A DNA stretch of 54,274 nt from JADJPO01 sp963724535 (GTDB lineage: Bacteria; Actinomycetota; Actinomycetes; Actinomycetales; Kineosporiaceae), in contig CAVRVD010000005.1 of the NCBI GenBank assembly GCA_963724535.1, positions 1 through 54,274 of the forward strand, read 5' to 3'. The notes beneath the pieces are model-generated. The model was not told where the DNA came from, made no database searches, and saw only the letters and a list, made by a program, of their open reading frames with translations. Shown piece after piece: positions 16,442 through 25,352 of this stretch. Position 1 is the first letter of the stretch, and each line of letters opens with the position of its first letter. Both the position numbers and the translations under genes were made by a program.

Positions 16442-18589
16442 TCATCCCTCGGCGAGGACGACAGACAGCGTGCGCGGCCCGTGCACGCCCTCGACGCGGT
16501 TCAGCTCGATGTCGCTGGTCGCCGACGGTCCGCTGATGAAGGTCAGCGGTCGATGGGCCGCCAGCCCGCCGATCAGCTCCGGGACCGTCTGTACCACCTG
16601 GTCGGCCCGGACCACGCACACGTGCACGTCCGGCACCAGCGTGATCGCCCGCCGTCCCTGGTCGCCCTCGCCGTCCAGGACGATCGTGCCCGTCTCCGAG
16701 CAGGCGAGCCGGCAGGCGGTGACCACCGCCGCGAACCCGTCGAGCGCCTCGGCGCCGAGGTGTCCGTCGTCCAGGGTTCCCGGCGGTGCCCAGTCGGGCA
16801 GCGCAGGGGGGAGCAGCACTCGGGCGTCCTCGCCGTCCGGGTCCACCCCGGCGTCGCGCAGGGCGGCACGGACGGCGTCGGCGACCTCGGACGGCGCGAC
16901 CCGGCGGACGGTCGCCTGGTAGTCCTCGAGCCGGTCGACGAGCTGGTCCAGGACGGCGGCCGACCCGGGCTGGTGCTCGCCGTGGGTCCGGTAGGCCCGC
17001 CGAGTGTGGTCGCTTTGCGTGGGAGACGTCGGGCGTGTCGCCCGAGAGGCGACCACATTCGGGCCGTTGGCGGACGGGGGTGTGCTGGACGGCCCGCGGG
17101 TGCGCGCCCACCACTGCCGGAAGGTCTCGGCCGGCGGGGGCGGCAGGTCGCGGCTCGTGGTCCAGTTCGACAGCGGGAACGGCAGGGTGGCGATCCGGCC
17201 GCGCCGGTTGGTGCGGGCGATGAGGCGGCCTACCCGAGAGGCGCTCTCGGCGGCGGCGAACCGCCTGGCGTCCCCCATCACCCAGGACGCCGCGCCCATG
17301 GCCACCGCCTCGGCGCTCGGCCGCCTGGACTCTGCCCGCTTGGCCTCGACGTGCTCGGCGCGCAGATGCACCAGCAGGCTCGGGATGTCGATCCGCACCG
17401 GGCACACGTCGTAGCACGCCCCGCACAGCGACGAGGCGTACGGCAGCGACGCGTTGTCCTCGACCCCGGTCAGCTGCGGGGAGAGCACCGCGCCGATCGG
17501 GCCGGGGTAGACCGAGCCGTAGGCGTGCCCGCCGGTGCGCTCGTAGACGGGGCAGACGTTCATGCAGGCGCTGCACTTGATGCAGTGCAGCACCTCCCGG
17601 CCGACCGGGTCGGCGAGGGTCGCCGTCCGGCCGTTGTCGAGCAGCACCAGGTGGAACGCCCGGGGGCCATCGAACACGCCGTCGTCGAGGGCGTGCACGC
17701 CGGTCCAGGCCGAGGTGTAGGGGTTCATCCGCTCGCCGGTCGAGGAGCGCGGCAGCAGCTGGAGGAACACCTCGAGATCACGCCAGCTGGGCACCAGCTT
17801 CTCGATGCCCATCACCGTGATCAGCGTCTCGGGCAGGGTCAGGCACATCCGGCCGTTGCCCTCGGACTCCACCACGAGCAGCGTGCCGGTCTCGGCGACC
17901 GCGAAGTTGGCGCCGCTGACCGCGACCGTGGCGGTGAGGAACTTGCGTCGCAGATGCGCTCGGGCCGCCATCGCCAGCTGGCGCGGATCGTCAGTGAGAT
18001 CCGTTGGTACGTCGGGCATCTCGCGGGCGAAGATGTCGCGGATCTCGGAGCGGTTCCGGTGGATGGCCGGGACCAGGATGTGCGACGGCTTGTCACCGCC
18101 GAGCTGAACGATGAGCTCGGCGAGGTCGGTCTCGTATGCGGTGACGCCGTCCGCCTCGAGGGCCTCGTTGAGACCGATCTCCTGGGTGGCCATCGACTTG
18201 ACCTTGACCACCTCGCGCGAGCCGGTGGCCCGGACCAGCCGGGAGACGATCGCGCTGGCCTCGATGGCGTCGGTGGCCCAGTGGACGACACCGCCACGGG
18301 CGGTGACCTCGCGCTCCAGCCGGGCCAGCAGCGCCGGGAGATCGGCCATGGTGGCCGCCTTGATCTGCTGCCCGGCGCGCCGCAGCTCCTCCCAGTCCGC
18401 CACCTCGGCGACCACCGCGGCCCGCTTGGCCCGGATCGTCGCGGTGGCGTGGCCGATGTTGCGGCGCAGCTGGGTGTCCGCCAGCGCCGCCCGGGCGGCG
18501 ACCGGGAACGGCTGGAGGGTGCGTAGCTGGCCGACGCCTCGGGGTGCGTGCCGGGGGATGCCCAGGAACTGGCTGCTCGTCTCGCTCAT
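16442..18589 (-). CDS. lutB: LutB-LutC fusion: iron-sulfur lactate-utilisation protein joined to LUD-domain protein
   Basis: One uninterrupted 715-residue frame encodes two proteins that are normally separate. Residues 1 to about 480 are LutB: an N-terminal LUD domain, then CIKCSACMNVCPVY (4Fe-4S site) and SSLCGACYDVCPVRIDIP (second cluster), ending with LPPPPAETFRQWW. Residues from about 520 are LutC lacking its usual first 20-30 residues, from YRTHGEHQPGSAAVLDQLVD to LSVVLAEG. The roughly 40-residue linker is largely encoded by a 59-61 bp palindromic element at 17001-17061. ATG 18589 follows GGAGGAGC and overlaps the lutA stop by 4 nt. The complex oxidises L-lactate to pyruvate. Whether the fused protein works is unknown. 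Confidence 0.88.
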   Translation of the reverse strand: MSETSSQFLGIPRHAPRGVGQLRTLQPFPVAARAALADTQLRRNIGHATATIRAKRAAVVAEVADWEELRRAGQQIKAATMADLPALLARLEREVTARGGVVHWATDAIEASAIVSRLVRATGSREVVKVKSMATQEIGLNEALEADGVTAYETDLAELIVQLGGDKPSHILVPAIHRNRSEIRDIFAREMPDVPTDLTDDPRQLAMAARAHLRRKFLTATVAVSGANFAVAETGTLLVVESEGNGRMCLTLPETLITVMGIEKLVPSWRDLEVFLQLLPRSSTGERMNPYTSAWTGVHALDDGVFDGPRAFHLVLLDNGRTATLADPVGREVLHCIKCSACMNVCPVYERTGGHAYGSVYPGPIGAVLSPQLTGVEDNASLPYASSLCGACYDVCPVRIDIPSLLVHLRAEHVEAKRAESRRPSAEAVAMGAASWVMGDARRFAAAESASRVGRLIARTNRRGRIATLPFPLSNWTTSRDLPPPPAETFRQWWARTRGPSSTPPSANGPNVVASRATRPTSPTQSDHTRRAYRTHGEHQPGSAAVLDQLVDRLEDYQATVRRVAPSEVADAVRAALRDAGVDPDGEDARVLLPPALPDWAPPGTLDDGHLGAEALDGFAAVVTACRLACSETGTIVLDGEGDQGRRAITLVPDVHVCVVRADQVVQTVPELIGGLAAHRPLTFISGPSATSDIELNRVEGVHGPRTLSVVLAEG
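17001..17061. repeat. Small palindromic element (MITE/REP-like) at the LutB-LutC junction
   Basis: The ends are inverted repeats CGAGTGTGGTCGC (17001-17013) and GCGACCACATTCG (17049-17061), 12 of 13 matching. Inside, TCGGGCG-TGT-CGCCCGA (17029-17045) forms a perfect hairpin. It sits exactly in the linker of the fused protein and is translated in frame on the minus strand. Confidence 0.65.
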
Positions 18590-19329
18590 CGTGCTCCTCC
18601 GTCGCTCGTCGAGGCGAGGATCTCGGCCAGGTGCACGGTGCGGGTGCCGGTGCGCAGCCGGGACAGGCCCCCGCCGATGTGCATCAGGCAGGAGGCGTCG
18701 CCCGCGGTGAGCACCTCCGCCCGCGTGTCCAGCACGTGGCGCATCTTGTCGGCGAGCATCGCGGTGGAGGTGTCCGGGTTCTTCAGCGCGAACGTGCCGC
18801 CGAAGCCGCAGCACTGGTCGGCCTGCGGTAGCTCCACCAGGTCGATACCCCGGACGTCGCGCAGCAGTCGCAGCGGCTTGTCGCCCACCCGTACCATCCG
18901 CAACGAGTGGCAGGTCGGGTGGTAGGTGACCCGGTGCGGGTAGTGCGCCCCGACGTCGGTGACCTCGAGGACGTCGACGAGGAACTCGCTGAGCTCCCAG
19001 GTGCGCTCGGCGACGGCCTGGGCCCGTTCGGCCAGGGCCTCGTCCCCGGCGCGCCGGGCCACCATGGCGTGCTGGTGCAGCACCGAGCCGACACACGAGC
19101 CGGACGGCGCGACCACGGCCTCGTAGCCCTCGAAGGTCTCCACGTGGTGACGCACCAGGGGCAGGGCCTCGCGCAGATAGCCGGTGTTGATGTGCATCTG
19201 CCCGCAGCAGGTCTGCGCCGCAGGGAAGTCCACCTGGTTGCCGAGGCGCTCCAGGACGGCGACGGTCGACTTCCCGACGTCCGGGAACATCGCGTCGGCC
19301 AGGCAGGTGACGAACAGGGCGAGGCGCAT
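18586..19329 (-). CDS. lutA: LutA-type (Fe-S)-binding protein, lactate utilisation
   Basis: 247-residue protein with two CCG domains: AAQTCCGQMHINTGY and, near the C-terminus, QADQCCGFGGTFALKNP. Each carries the paired cysteines of the CX(n)CCGX(n)CXXC pattern, with partner cysteines in SGSCVGS and SCLMHIGGG. It is the first gene of the lut operon. ATG 19329 follows AAGGAGG, a near-consensus ribosome binding site, and the stop overlaps the LutBC start (ATGA). LutA works with LutB and LutC to convert L-lactate to pyruvate on the cytoplasmic side. A 9-bp hairpin lies in its leader. Confidence 0.92.
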   Translation of the reverse strand: MRLALFVTCLADAMFPDVGKSTVAVLERLGNQVDFPAAQTCCGQMHINTGYLREALPLVRHHVETFEGYEAVVAPSGSCVGSVLHQHAMVARRAGDEALAERAQAVAERTWELSEFLVDVLEVTDVGAHYPHRVTYHPTCHSLRMVRVGDKPLRLLRDVRGIDLVELPQADQCCGFGGTFALKNPDTSTAMLADKMRHVLDTRAEVLTAGDASCLMHIGGGLSRLRTGTRTVHLAEILASTSDGGAR

Positions 19330-19350
19330 CGAACCTCCTTGTGCCGGCAG

Positions 19351-19373
19351 CCTCGACGGTGACTCCGTCGAGG
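19351..19373. promoter_or_regulatory. Inverted repeat in the lut operon leader
   Basis: CCTCGACGG and CCGTCGAGG form a perfect 9-bp stem around TGACT, 22 bases upstream of the lutA ATG. It could be an operator for a lactate-responsive regulator or a leader hairpin; no regulator gene is adjacent. Confidence 0.45.
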
Positions 19374-19515
19374 CCCGGGACGACGCGCTCCGGGGTGAAC
19401 CCACTGCTGCTGCCGGTGCACGTCGCTGGGCCCAGCCTCCCCGGCCCGGGTCATCCCCGGCAAGGGCCCGAGGCCCGTCGTCCGGGCTCGCCTCGGCACC
19501 GGACGGCGGGTGTTC

Positions 19516-20493
19516 TCACAGGGTCAGCAGCACCTTGCCGACGTGAACCGAGGACTCCACCAGCCGGTGCGCCTGCGCGACCTCCTCAAGCGGCAGCCGG
19601 GCGTGCACGACGGGTCGCACGGCGCCGTCCGCGATCAGCGGCCAGACGTGATCGTGCACGCTGGCGACGATGGCCGCCTTCTCCTCGGCAGGACGGGCGC
19701 GCAGCGAGGTGGCCAGCACTGCGGCGCGCTTGCCGAGCAGGACGCTCAGGTCGAGCTCGGCGCGCCGTCCGCCCTGCAGCCCGATCACCACCAGCCGTCC
19801 GCTGGTGGCCAGCACGTCGACGTTGCGGGCCAGGTAGGCCGCGCCCATGTTGTCCAGGACCACGTCCGCGCCATGCCCGTCGGTGGCCCGCTTGACCTCC
19901 TCGACGAAGTCGGTCTCGTGGTAGTTCACCAGCACCGTCGCGCCGAGCTCGCGGCAGCGCTGCAGCTTCTCGGCCGACCCGGCCGTGACCGCGACCGTCG
20001 CCCCGACCTGGCGGGCCAGCTGGATCGCCATGGTGCCGATCCCGCTTGACCCGCCGTGTACCAGGAGCACCTCGTGCGGACGCAGCCCGGCCAGCATGAA
20101 CACGTTGCTCCACACGGTGCAGGCCACCTCGGGCAGCGCCGCGGCGTCCGTCAGGGACACCCCGGTCGGTACCGGCAGCAGCTGTCCGACCGGCACGGCC
20201 ACCTGTTCCGCATAGCCGCCGCCGGACAGTAGGGCGCACGCGGGGTCGCCGACGTGCCAGGTCTGCACGTCCTTGCCGGCGGAGACCACGGTGCCGCTGC
20301 ACTCCAGCCCGAGCCACGGCGGGGCGCCCTTCGGTGGCGGGTAATGGCCCATCCGCTGCATGATGTCCGCCCGGTTCACTGCGGTGGCGGCCACCCGCAG
20401 GACCACCTCATGGGGACCAGCCACGGGGTCTGGTACCTCGGCGATCCGCAACTGCTCCGGTCCACCCGGTTCGGCGACGACGACGGCTCTCAT
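19516..20493 (-). CDS. NAD(P)H-quinone oxidoreductase, PIG3-type zinc-independent MDR
   Basis: 325-residue medium-chain reductase. It starts MRAVVVAEPGGPEQLRIAEV and contains NRADIMQRMGHYPPPKGAP, the stretch typical of PIG3-like quinone oxidoreductases. The NADP-binding region LVHGGSSGIGTMAIQLAR lies at about residues 143-160. Zinc ligands of alcohol dehydrogenases are absent. Likely reaction: one- or two-electron reduction of quinones with NADPH. It is downstream of the MobA-like gene on the same strand, separated by a repeat array, and probably independent of the lut operon. Confidence 0.88.
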   Translation of the reverse strand: MRAVVVAEPGGPEQLRIAEVPDPVAGPHEVVLRVAATAVNRADIMQRMGHYPPPKGAPPWLGLECSGTVVSAGKDVQTWHVGDPACALLSGGGYAEQVAVPVGQLLPVPTGVSLTDAAALPEVACTVWSNVFMLAGLRPHEVLLVHGGSSGIGTMAIQLARQVGATVAVTAGSAEKLQRCRELGATVLVNYHETDFVEEVKRATDGHGADVVLDNMGAAYLARNVDVLATSGRLVVIGLQGGRRAELDLSVLLGKRAAVLATSLRARPAEEKAAIVASVHDHVWPLIADGAVRPVVHARLPLEEVAQAHRLVESSVHVGKVLLTL

Positions 20494-20523
20494 ACGGTCA
20501 ACCTAGCCAGTGCCCGACCCACG

Positions 20524-20611
20524 CTGTCATCGTCCGGTTGCACTGTCATCGTCCTGTCGCACTGTCATCGTCCTGGTCGCACTGTCATCGTCCTGGTCGC
20601 ACTGTGCTCCC
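20524..20611 (+). repeat. 19-20 bp tandem repeat, four full units plus a partial
   Basis: Units of the form CTGTCATCGTCCTGGTCGCA begin at 20524, 20543, 20562 and 20582; a truncated unit begins at 20602. The array fills the upstream region of the quinone oxidoreductase gene. Confidence 0.85.
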
Positions 20612-20660
20612 AGCGCAGCAGCGCCGCAGTGGCACCACGGGGTCCACAGTGCAGCGTGCG

Positions 20661-21374
20661 CTAGGTGGCCTCGCGATCCGGACCCTCCGGACGGCGACGC
20701 GCGGCGTCCAGGTCGGCGGGCGTGTCCAGATCCGTGGCCTCGGTGGGGCTGACCGCCACCTCGACCACGGTGAGTCGGTTCAGGAGGGCGCGCAGCGACG
20801 CGCCGTCCAGCCCGCCGTCCAGGTCCCGGTCGAGGCCGGCCAGCGCCGAGGCCAGCGCCGCAGTCCGGTAGACGGCGAGCAGAGGCTGGTGCACCCCCTC
20901 GGCGTCCAGCCCCACCGCGGCCTCCGCGCTCGAGCCGGCCAACGCGGCCAGCAGCCGGGGCAGCGCCGTCCCGGCGAATGGGGCGTCCCCGGCCAGGGCC
21001 ACGACGACGCCCGGCGGCCGGCCCGCCCGCAACGGCGGCGCCAGGGCCGCCGCCAGGGCCGCCGCCAGCCCGGCCACCGGGCCGGCGAACGGCGGCTCCT
21101 CCCGGGTCCAGGCCACCGGGGGAGCCAGGCTCTCGACGAAGCGGCGCCCGGGGTGGTCCTGCGGCGCGACGACGACCACCCCGACCAGGTGGACACCCGC
21201 CTCCGCCAGCGCGGCGACCGCGTCGACGACGGCCACGGCGAGCACTGGACGCCCGCCGAGCAGGGAGGCGGTCTTGTCCTGCCCGGCCCAGCGGCGGGAC
21301 CGCCCTCCGGCCAGGACGGCGAGCAGCACGCCGTCCCGGGCCGGGGGACGACGCCGCGCTGCGGGGGTGCTCAC
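20661..21374 (-). CDS. MobA-like NTP transferase (molybdenum cofactor guanylyltransferase family)
   Basis: 237-residue nucleotidyltransferase of the MobA/MocA-like fold. The nucleotide-binding loop LAVLAGGRSRRWAGQDKTAS (about residues 17-36) carries the signature Gly-Gly and the Lys. The metal-binding Asp is in VALAGDAPFAG. The C-terminal part TDLDTPADLDAA is the usual family ending. GTG 21374 is chosen because it gives the correct distance to the loop; an upstream in-frame ATG at 21494 reads as non-coding. The GTG sits in a perfect palindrome. Substrate could be molybdopterin, CTP-MoCo or another sugar/cofactor. No other moa/mob gene is nearby. Confidence 0.78.
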   Translation of the reverse strand: MSTPAARRRPPARDGVLLAVLAGGRSRRWAGQDKTASLLGGRPVLAVAVVDAVAALAEAGVHLVGVVVVAPQDHPGRRFVESLAPPVAWTREEPPFAGPVAGLAAALAAALAPPLRAGRPPGVVVALAGDAPFAGTALPRLLAALAGSSAEAAVGLDAEGVHQPLLAVYRTAALASALAGLDRDLDGGLDGASLRALLNRLTVVEVAVSPTEATDLDTPADLDAARRRPEGPDREAT

Positions 21375-21380
21375 CCCCGC
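21361..21380. promoter_or_regulatory. Perfect palindrome over the MobA-like start codon
   Basis: GCGGGGGTG-CT-CACCCCCGC encloses the GTG start at 21374. In mRNA it would fold into a 9-bp GC hairpin that hides the start; as DNA it could be an operator. Confidence 0.5.
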
Positions 21381-21533
21381 AGTCTGACGTCGTTGGGCGC
21401 GCGCGGGACAGGCCGATCGGGTGAGAACCGGACCGTCGGGGTGAACCCGGTGCGGCCACCGGTCGACACGATTCATGGCGCCAGACGGGGCCAAGTCCCG
21501 ACCCGGCGGCGGACGAGCAACGAGAGGGCCTCA

Positions 21534-24500
21534 ATGCGTCGACATCTCAGCATCCGGTGGAAGGTCCTGGCGGTTCTGACCCTGCCGGTTCTCGTCGTCG
21601 CGCTCGCCTGTGGTGCGCTCGCCTACGAGGCGCTCGGCCAGGCTCAGCTGAGCCGTCAGGTCGGGGCGTTCGCGGCCGCCCAGAGCCACGTCGGTGAGGC
21701 GATGACCTCGTTGCAGGCCGAACGCCTGGCCGTTGCCTCCGGCGACCGGGGCGAGGACCTCGACGAGGTCCGTCGGGCCACCGACCGGGCGGTGACCCGG
21801 TACGAGATCACGATGACCGAGACCGGTCTGTCGGCCGGGCTGTCCGGCGCCTCGGCCGTGCTCAGCCAGGTCGACGCGGCCCACATCAAGCTCATCGAGC
21901 AGCGCCGCGCCCTGGACGCCGGCGAGGACGTCCACACCGTGCTCACCGGCTACACCTCGATCATCGCGGCGGACGTGGAGCTGGCCGGCCAGATGGCTGC
22001 GGTCCTTCCCGACCGCGACCTGGCCGCGTTGTTCGCGGCGACCACCGAGATCGCCCGAACCACCGAGGCCGCGGCCCGGATCCACCTGGTCGGCCTGGCC
22101 ATGGTCCGGGCCGGCGGTGCCACCCCTGCCCAGCAGAACCAGCTGGCCGTCGCCATCGCCGACCACGACCGGGCACTCGCCGCGTTCGGGCGCAGCGAGG
22201 CCAGCATCCCGCCCGCCGTGGAGCAGCAGGAGGCCGAGGCCACCAAGCGGTTCCGCGGGCTCGCCGACGACCTGCAGCGCCGCGAGAGCCTGCCGATCGG
22301 GTTGCCCGAGAGCCTGTGGACCACGGCGGCCACGGCCCAGATCGACGCTTTGCGGGCGGTCGTGGCCGACGTCACCGGCGACGCCGCGGCTCAGGCGCAG
22401 GTGGCCGCCGAGTCGGCCCAGCAGCGGGTCGCGCTGACCTCCGGCGTGGCGGTGGCCCTGGTGGGCCTGATGATCCTGCTGGCCCTGATGCAGTCCCGCA
22501 CGATCACTGCGCCGTTGCTCCGGCTAGCCCTGGCCACCACCCGGACCCGGGAGGAGCTGCCGGCCGCGGTCGAGGCCATCACCCTGCACGGTGCCTCCTC
22601 CGCCGAGCTGCCCTTGGTGGACGTGGACACCCGGGACGAGGTCGGTGACGTCGCCACCGCGTTCCGCGCCGTCCAGGACACCGTGATCGAGATCGCCAAG
22701 GAGCAGGGCGAGCTGCGTACCACTCTGGCTGAGACGTTCGTCAACGTCGCCCGGCGCAACCAGGTCCTGCTGGCCCGCCAGCTGTCCTTCATCGACCGGC
22801 TGGAGCGCACCGAGGAGAACCCGGACTCGCTGGAGAACCTGTTCCGGCTCGACCACCTGGCCACCCGGATGCGCCGCAACGCCGAGAGCCTGCTGGTGCT
22901 GGCTGGCATCGACTCCGGCCGCCGGGCCCGCTCGCCGATGTTGCTGTCGGACGTCGTCCGCACCGCGATCAGCGAGGTGGAGCACTACGAACGAGTCGAC
23001 CTGGACACGACCGTGAATCCGCTCGTCGTCGCCCATCTTGCGTTGCCCGCGGCGCACCTGGTGGCCGAGCTGATCGAGAACGCGACACTGTTCTCCGACC
23101 CCGCCCAGCGGGTGCAGGTGCAGACCGTGGCCGGCCCGGACGGGATCGAGGTGCGGGTCGTCGACCACGGACTCGGGATGAGCCCGGAGGACCTGGCCGA
23201 GGCCAATGAGCGGGTCGGTGACGAGGAGTCCTCGACCCTGGTGCCGGTTCACACCCGGGGCGCCCAGCGGCTCGGTCTGTTCGTGGTGGCCCGACTGGCT
23301 GCCCGGCTGGGGGCCCGGGTCAGCCTGGAGCCCGGTGCGCAGGGTGGCACCGTGGCCGCCGTGCTGCTGCCCCCGGTGGTCTTCGTCGAGGGATCGGCAC
23401 CGTCGGCCAAGGGCAGGGTGCAGCGGATCGACGTGGCCGACGCCGACGGGCCGGGCGACGCAGGTCGCTCTGGGTCGTCGGCCGGCTTCGACGCCCTCGT
23501 GCACCCGGACCGCCCCGGTGGGCAACCGGGCCACCAGTTCCACCTGGTTGCCCCGCGTTCCCGGCCGACGGCTTCGGCCCCGCCCGCAGGGCCGCTCGAC
23601 CAGGACCCGGACGACGCCGGCGGCCTGCCGCCGCTGGTCCCGCCGGCGGCGTCCGGCGCGGTTGCGGCGGACCGGTTCCACGCCGACGGAGTGCCGTCGG
23701 GAGACATCCCCCTCGTCGCGGCACCGGACGGCGCCGTGCGCGGCACAGCCGGCCTCGGGTGGAACGACGCACTGCTGCCGGGGGCGACAGGGCCCGACCA
23801 GCCTGCTGTCGAGATGCCTGGTGTCGAGATGCCTGGTGTCGAGATGCCTGGTGTCGAGATGCCTGGTGTCGAGATGCCCGGTGTCGAGATGCCCGGCCTG
23901 CCGGGTGCCGCGGTGCCGGAGCTGCCACAGCAGCGAGAGCCCCTCTGGGAGAACCGGGTCGGTGCCCCCGGGGCACCGACAGCACCGGTGGGCTCCCCTG
24001 CCGACCCGGAGCCGCCGGCCCTGCCGCGACGCCGGGCCCGCGAGCGCCGTCCCGCTCACGCCGCGCCCCTGCCGTCGGAACGGATGACGCCGGACCTGAC
24101 CGCTGAGCTGACCGCCGGGCTGAGCGAGCCGGCGACGGCGAACCCGGACCTCGGCCCGCTCGGGTCCACCGGCCCGAGCGCCGAGCCGGCCCCGCTGCCT
24201 CCGCCGGCCACACCAGCCAGCATGCCGGCCACCATGGACGTGCTGCCCTCCGCCGGCCGCTCCGGACGCGGAAAGGGGATGTTCGGCCGGTTCGGCAAGG
24301 GCCGCAACCGGTTCGAGCCCCCGGAGGCGGAGTCCGCCGCTCCGGCCGAGCCGGTCGAGACGTTCTTGCCGCCCGACGCCAGTGCCGTCGACCCCGCTCG
24401 ACCGGTACCGCCGCCCACGCCGAATGTGCCCGCCGCCGGACCGGGCGCGACGGCCGAGGTCGACCGCTGGTCCTGGGCCCACCGGGATGACCCGGACGGC

Positions 24501-24902
24501 CCGCCGTCCGCCGACGGTGGCGCGGACCGGGGACCGGACCCGGCCGAACCGGCCTCGGAACGCTCGGCCCTGGCCTCGACCGCGCTGTCCGAGTTGAGCA
24601 TGCTCGCCTCCTACCGACCGGCCGCCGGCACCGGTGCCGCCGCGCCGCTTGCCCGCCGCAGTCCGGCGGCGACTCCGGCGGCGGTCACCGCCGTGCCCGA
24701 ACCGGTCGCTCAGGGTCCGATGCGCGCCGGCCGCACCGCCGAGGGCGTGCAGGCCACCCTGTCCGGCTTCGTCGCCGGAGCCGCCCGGGGCCGAACCCAG
24801 GGCGGAGTGGCGATGGTCGCGCCGGGTGGTGCCCTACCGGGGGTGCCCGCCGCGAACGATCCGCTGCGTTCGATCCTGACGACGGAAGAGGACCACAGGT
24901 GA
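21534..24902 (+). CDS. Conservon sensor histidine kinase-like ATPase (CvnA type) with nitrate/nitrite-sensor-like domain
   Basis: 1122-residue membrane protein, first gene of a conservon. Order: transmembrane helix near residues 10-31, a four-helix extracellular domain of the nitrate/nitrite-sensing type, a second transmembrane helix (about 300-320), a HAMP-like linker, a helical segment VNVARRNQVLLARQLSFIDR with EENPDSLENLFRLDHLATRM, and a HATPase domain with N box (ELIENATLFSD) and G1 box (VVDHGLGMSPEDL). The last 500 residues are Pro/Ala-rich and apparently disordered, including six VEMPG repeats at about 759-788. The classical phosphoacceptor His box is poorly defined, as in other CvnA proteins. 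The start follows GAGAGGG. It should signal to the GTPase encoded three genes on. Confidence 0.88.
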   Translation: MRRHLSIRWKVLAVLTLPVLVVALACGALAYEALGQAQLSRQVGAFAAAQSHVGEAMTSLQAERLAVASGDRGEDLDEVRRATDRAVTRYEITMTETGLSAGLSGASAVLSQVDAAHIKLIEQRRALDAGEDVHTVLTGYTSIIAADVELAGQMAAVLPDRDLAALFAATTEIARTTEAAARIHLVGLAMVRAGGATPAQQNQLAVAIADHDRALAAFGRSEASIPPAVEQQEAEATKRFRGLADDLQRRESLPIGLPESLWTTAATAQIDALRAVVADVTGDAAAQAQVAAESAQQRVALTSGVAVALVGLMILLALMQSRTITAPLLRLALATTRTREELPAAVEAITLHGASSAELPLVDVDTRDEVGDVATAFRAVQDTVIEIAKEQGELRTTLAETFVNVARRNQVLLARQLSFIDRLERTEENPDSLENLFRLDHLATRMRRNAESLLVLAGIDSGRRARSPMLLSDVVRTAISEVEHYERVDLDTTVNPLVVAHLALPAAHLVAELIENATLFSDPAQRVQVQTVAGPDGIEVRVVDHGLGMSPEDLAEANERVGDEESSTLVPVHTRGAQRLGLFVVARLAARLGARVSLEPGAQGGTVAAVLLPPVVFVEGSAPSAKGRVQRIDVADADGPGDAGRSGSSAGFDALVHPDRPGGQPGHQFHLVAPRSRPTASAPPAGPLDQDPDDAGGLPPLVPPAASGAVAADRFHADGVPSGDIPLVAAPDGAVRGTAGLGWNDALLPGATGPDQPAVEMPGVEMPGVEMPGVEMPGVEMPGVEMPGLPGAAVPELPQQREPLWENRVGAPGAPTAPVGSPADPEPPALPRRRARERRPAHAAPLPSERMTPDLTAELTAGLSEPATANPDLGPLGSTGPSAEPAPLPPPATPASMPATMDVLPSAGRSGRGKGMFGRFGKGRNRFEPPEAESAAPAEPVETFLPPDASAVDPARPVPPPTPNVPAAGPGATAEVDRWSWAHRDDPDGPPSADGGADRGPDPAEPASERSALASTALSELSMLASYRPAAGTGAAAPLARRSPAATPAAVTAVPEPVAQGPMRAGRTAEGVQATLSGFVAGAARGRTQGGVAMVAPGGALPGVPAANDPLRSILTTEEDHR
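23808..23897 (+). repeat. 15-bp coding tandem repeat (VEMPG x6) in the CvnA-type kinase
   Basis: Six units of GTCGAGATGCCTGGT; the last two have CCCGG in place of CCTGG. They encode VEMPG repeats in the disordered C-terminal region. The first four units are identical, suggesting recent expansion. Confidence 0.95.
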
Positions 24903-25348
24903 ACCCGACCCACGACGACGCCGACTTCGCCTGGCTGCTGGACAGCTACGTCCGGACCGTCCCCAGGACCCGGCATGCGCTGGCCGTGTCCGCCGACGGT
25001 CTGCTGATGGCCATGTCGACCGAGCTGGACCGCACCAGCGGCGATCAGATGGCGGCGATCGTGGCCGGGTTGGCCAGCCTCACCCGAGGCTCGGCCCGAC
25101 ACCTGCGGGCCGGGGAGGTCCGTCAGGCCATCGTCGAGATGGACACGGCGTTCCTGGTGCTGATGAGCATCTCTGACGGGTCGCTGCTCGCGGTGGTCGC
25201 CGAGGCGGACGCCGACATCGGCCTGGTCGGATACGAGATGGCGATGCTGGTCACCCGGGCCGAGTCCACGTTGACCCCGCAGCTGGTCTCCGAGCTCAGG
25301 TCCCGGCTGCCGGTCAGCGGTCCGCTGCGCACGGTCGTGGGCGGGTGA
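24899..25348 (+). CDS. Roadblock/LC7-domain protein (CvnB type)
   Basis: 149-residue roadblock-fold protein, second gene of the conservon. It begins with DDADFAWLLDSYVRTVPRTR, followed by the typical ALAVSADGLLMAMSTELDRT and a central hydrophobic helix. GTG 24899 overlaps the kinase stop (GTGA), so translation is coupled. Roadblock proteins act as GTPase-regulating scaffolds, and in conservons this subunit binds the GTPase CvnD and the sensor at the membrane. Confidence 0.92.
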   Translation: MNPTHDDADFAWLLDSYVRTVPRTRHALAVSADGLLMAMSTELDRTSGDQMAAIVAGLASLTRGSARHLRAGEVRQAIVEMDTAFLVLMSISDGSLLAVVAEADADIGLVGYEMAMLVTRAESTLTPQLVSELRSRLPVSGPLRTVVGG

Positions 25349-25352
25349 TCCG

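Noticed and set aside
18590..19096. Upstream extension of the LutB-LutC frame into lutA
   Set aside because: Out-of-frame reading of lutA; the ATG at 18589 has a strong ribosome binding site and the usual 4-nt overlap.
22524..24482. Open minus-strand frame opposite the conservon kinase
   Set aside because: Its repeats (RHLDT) are only the complement of the VEMPG tract, and it has no domain.
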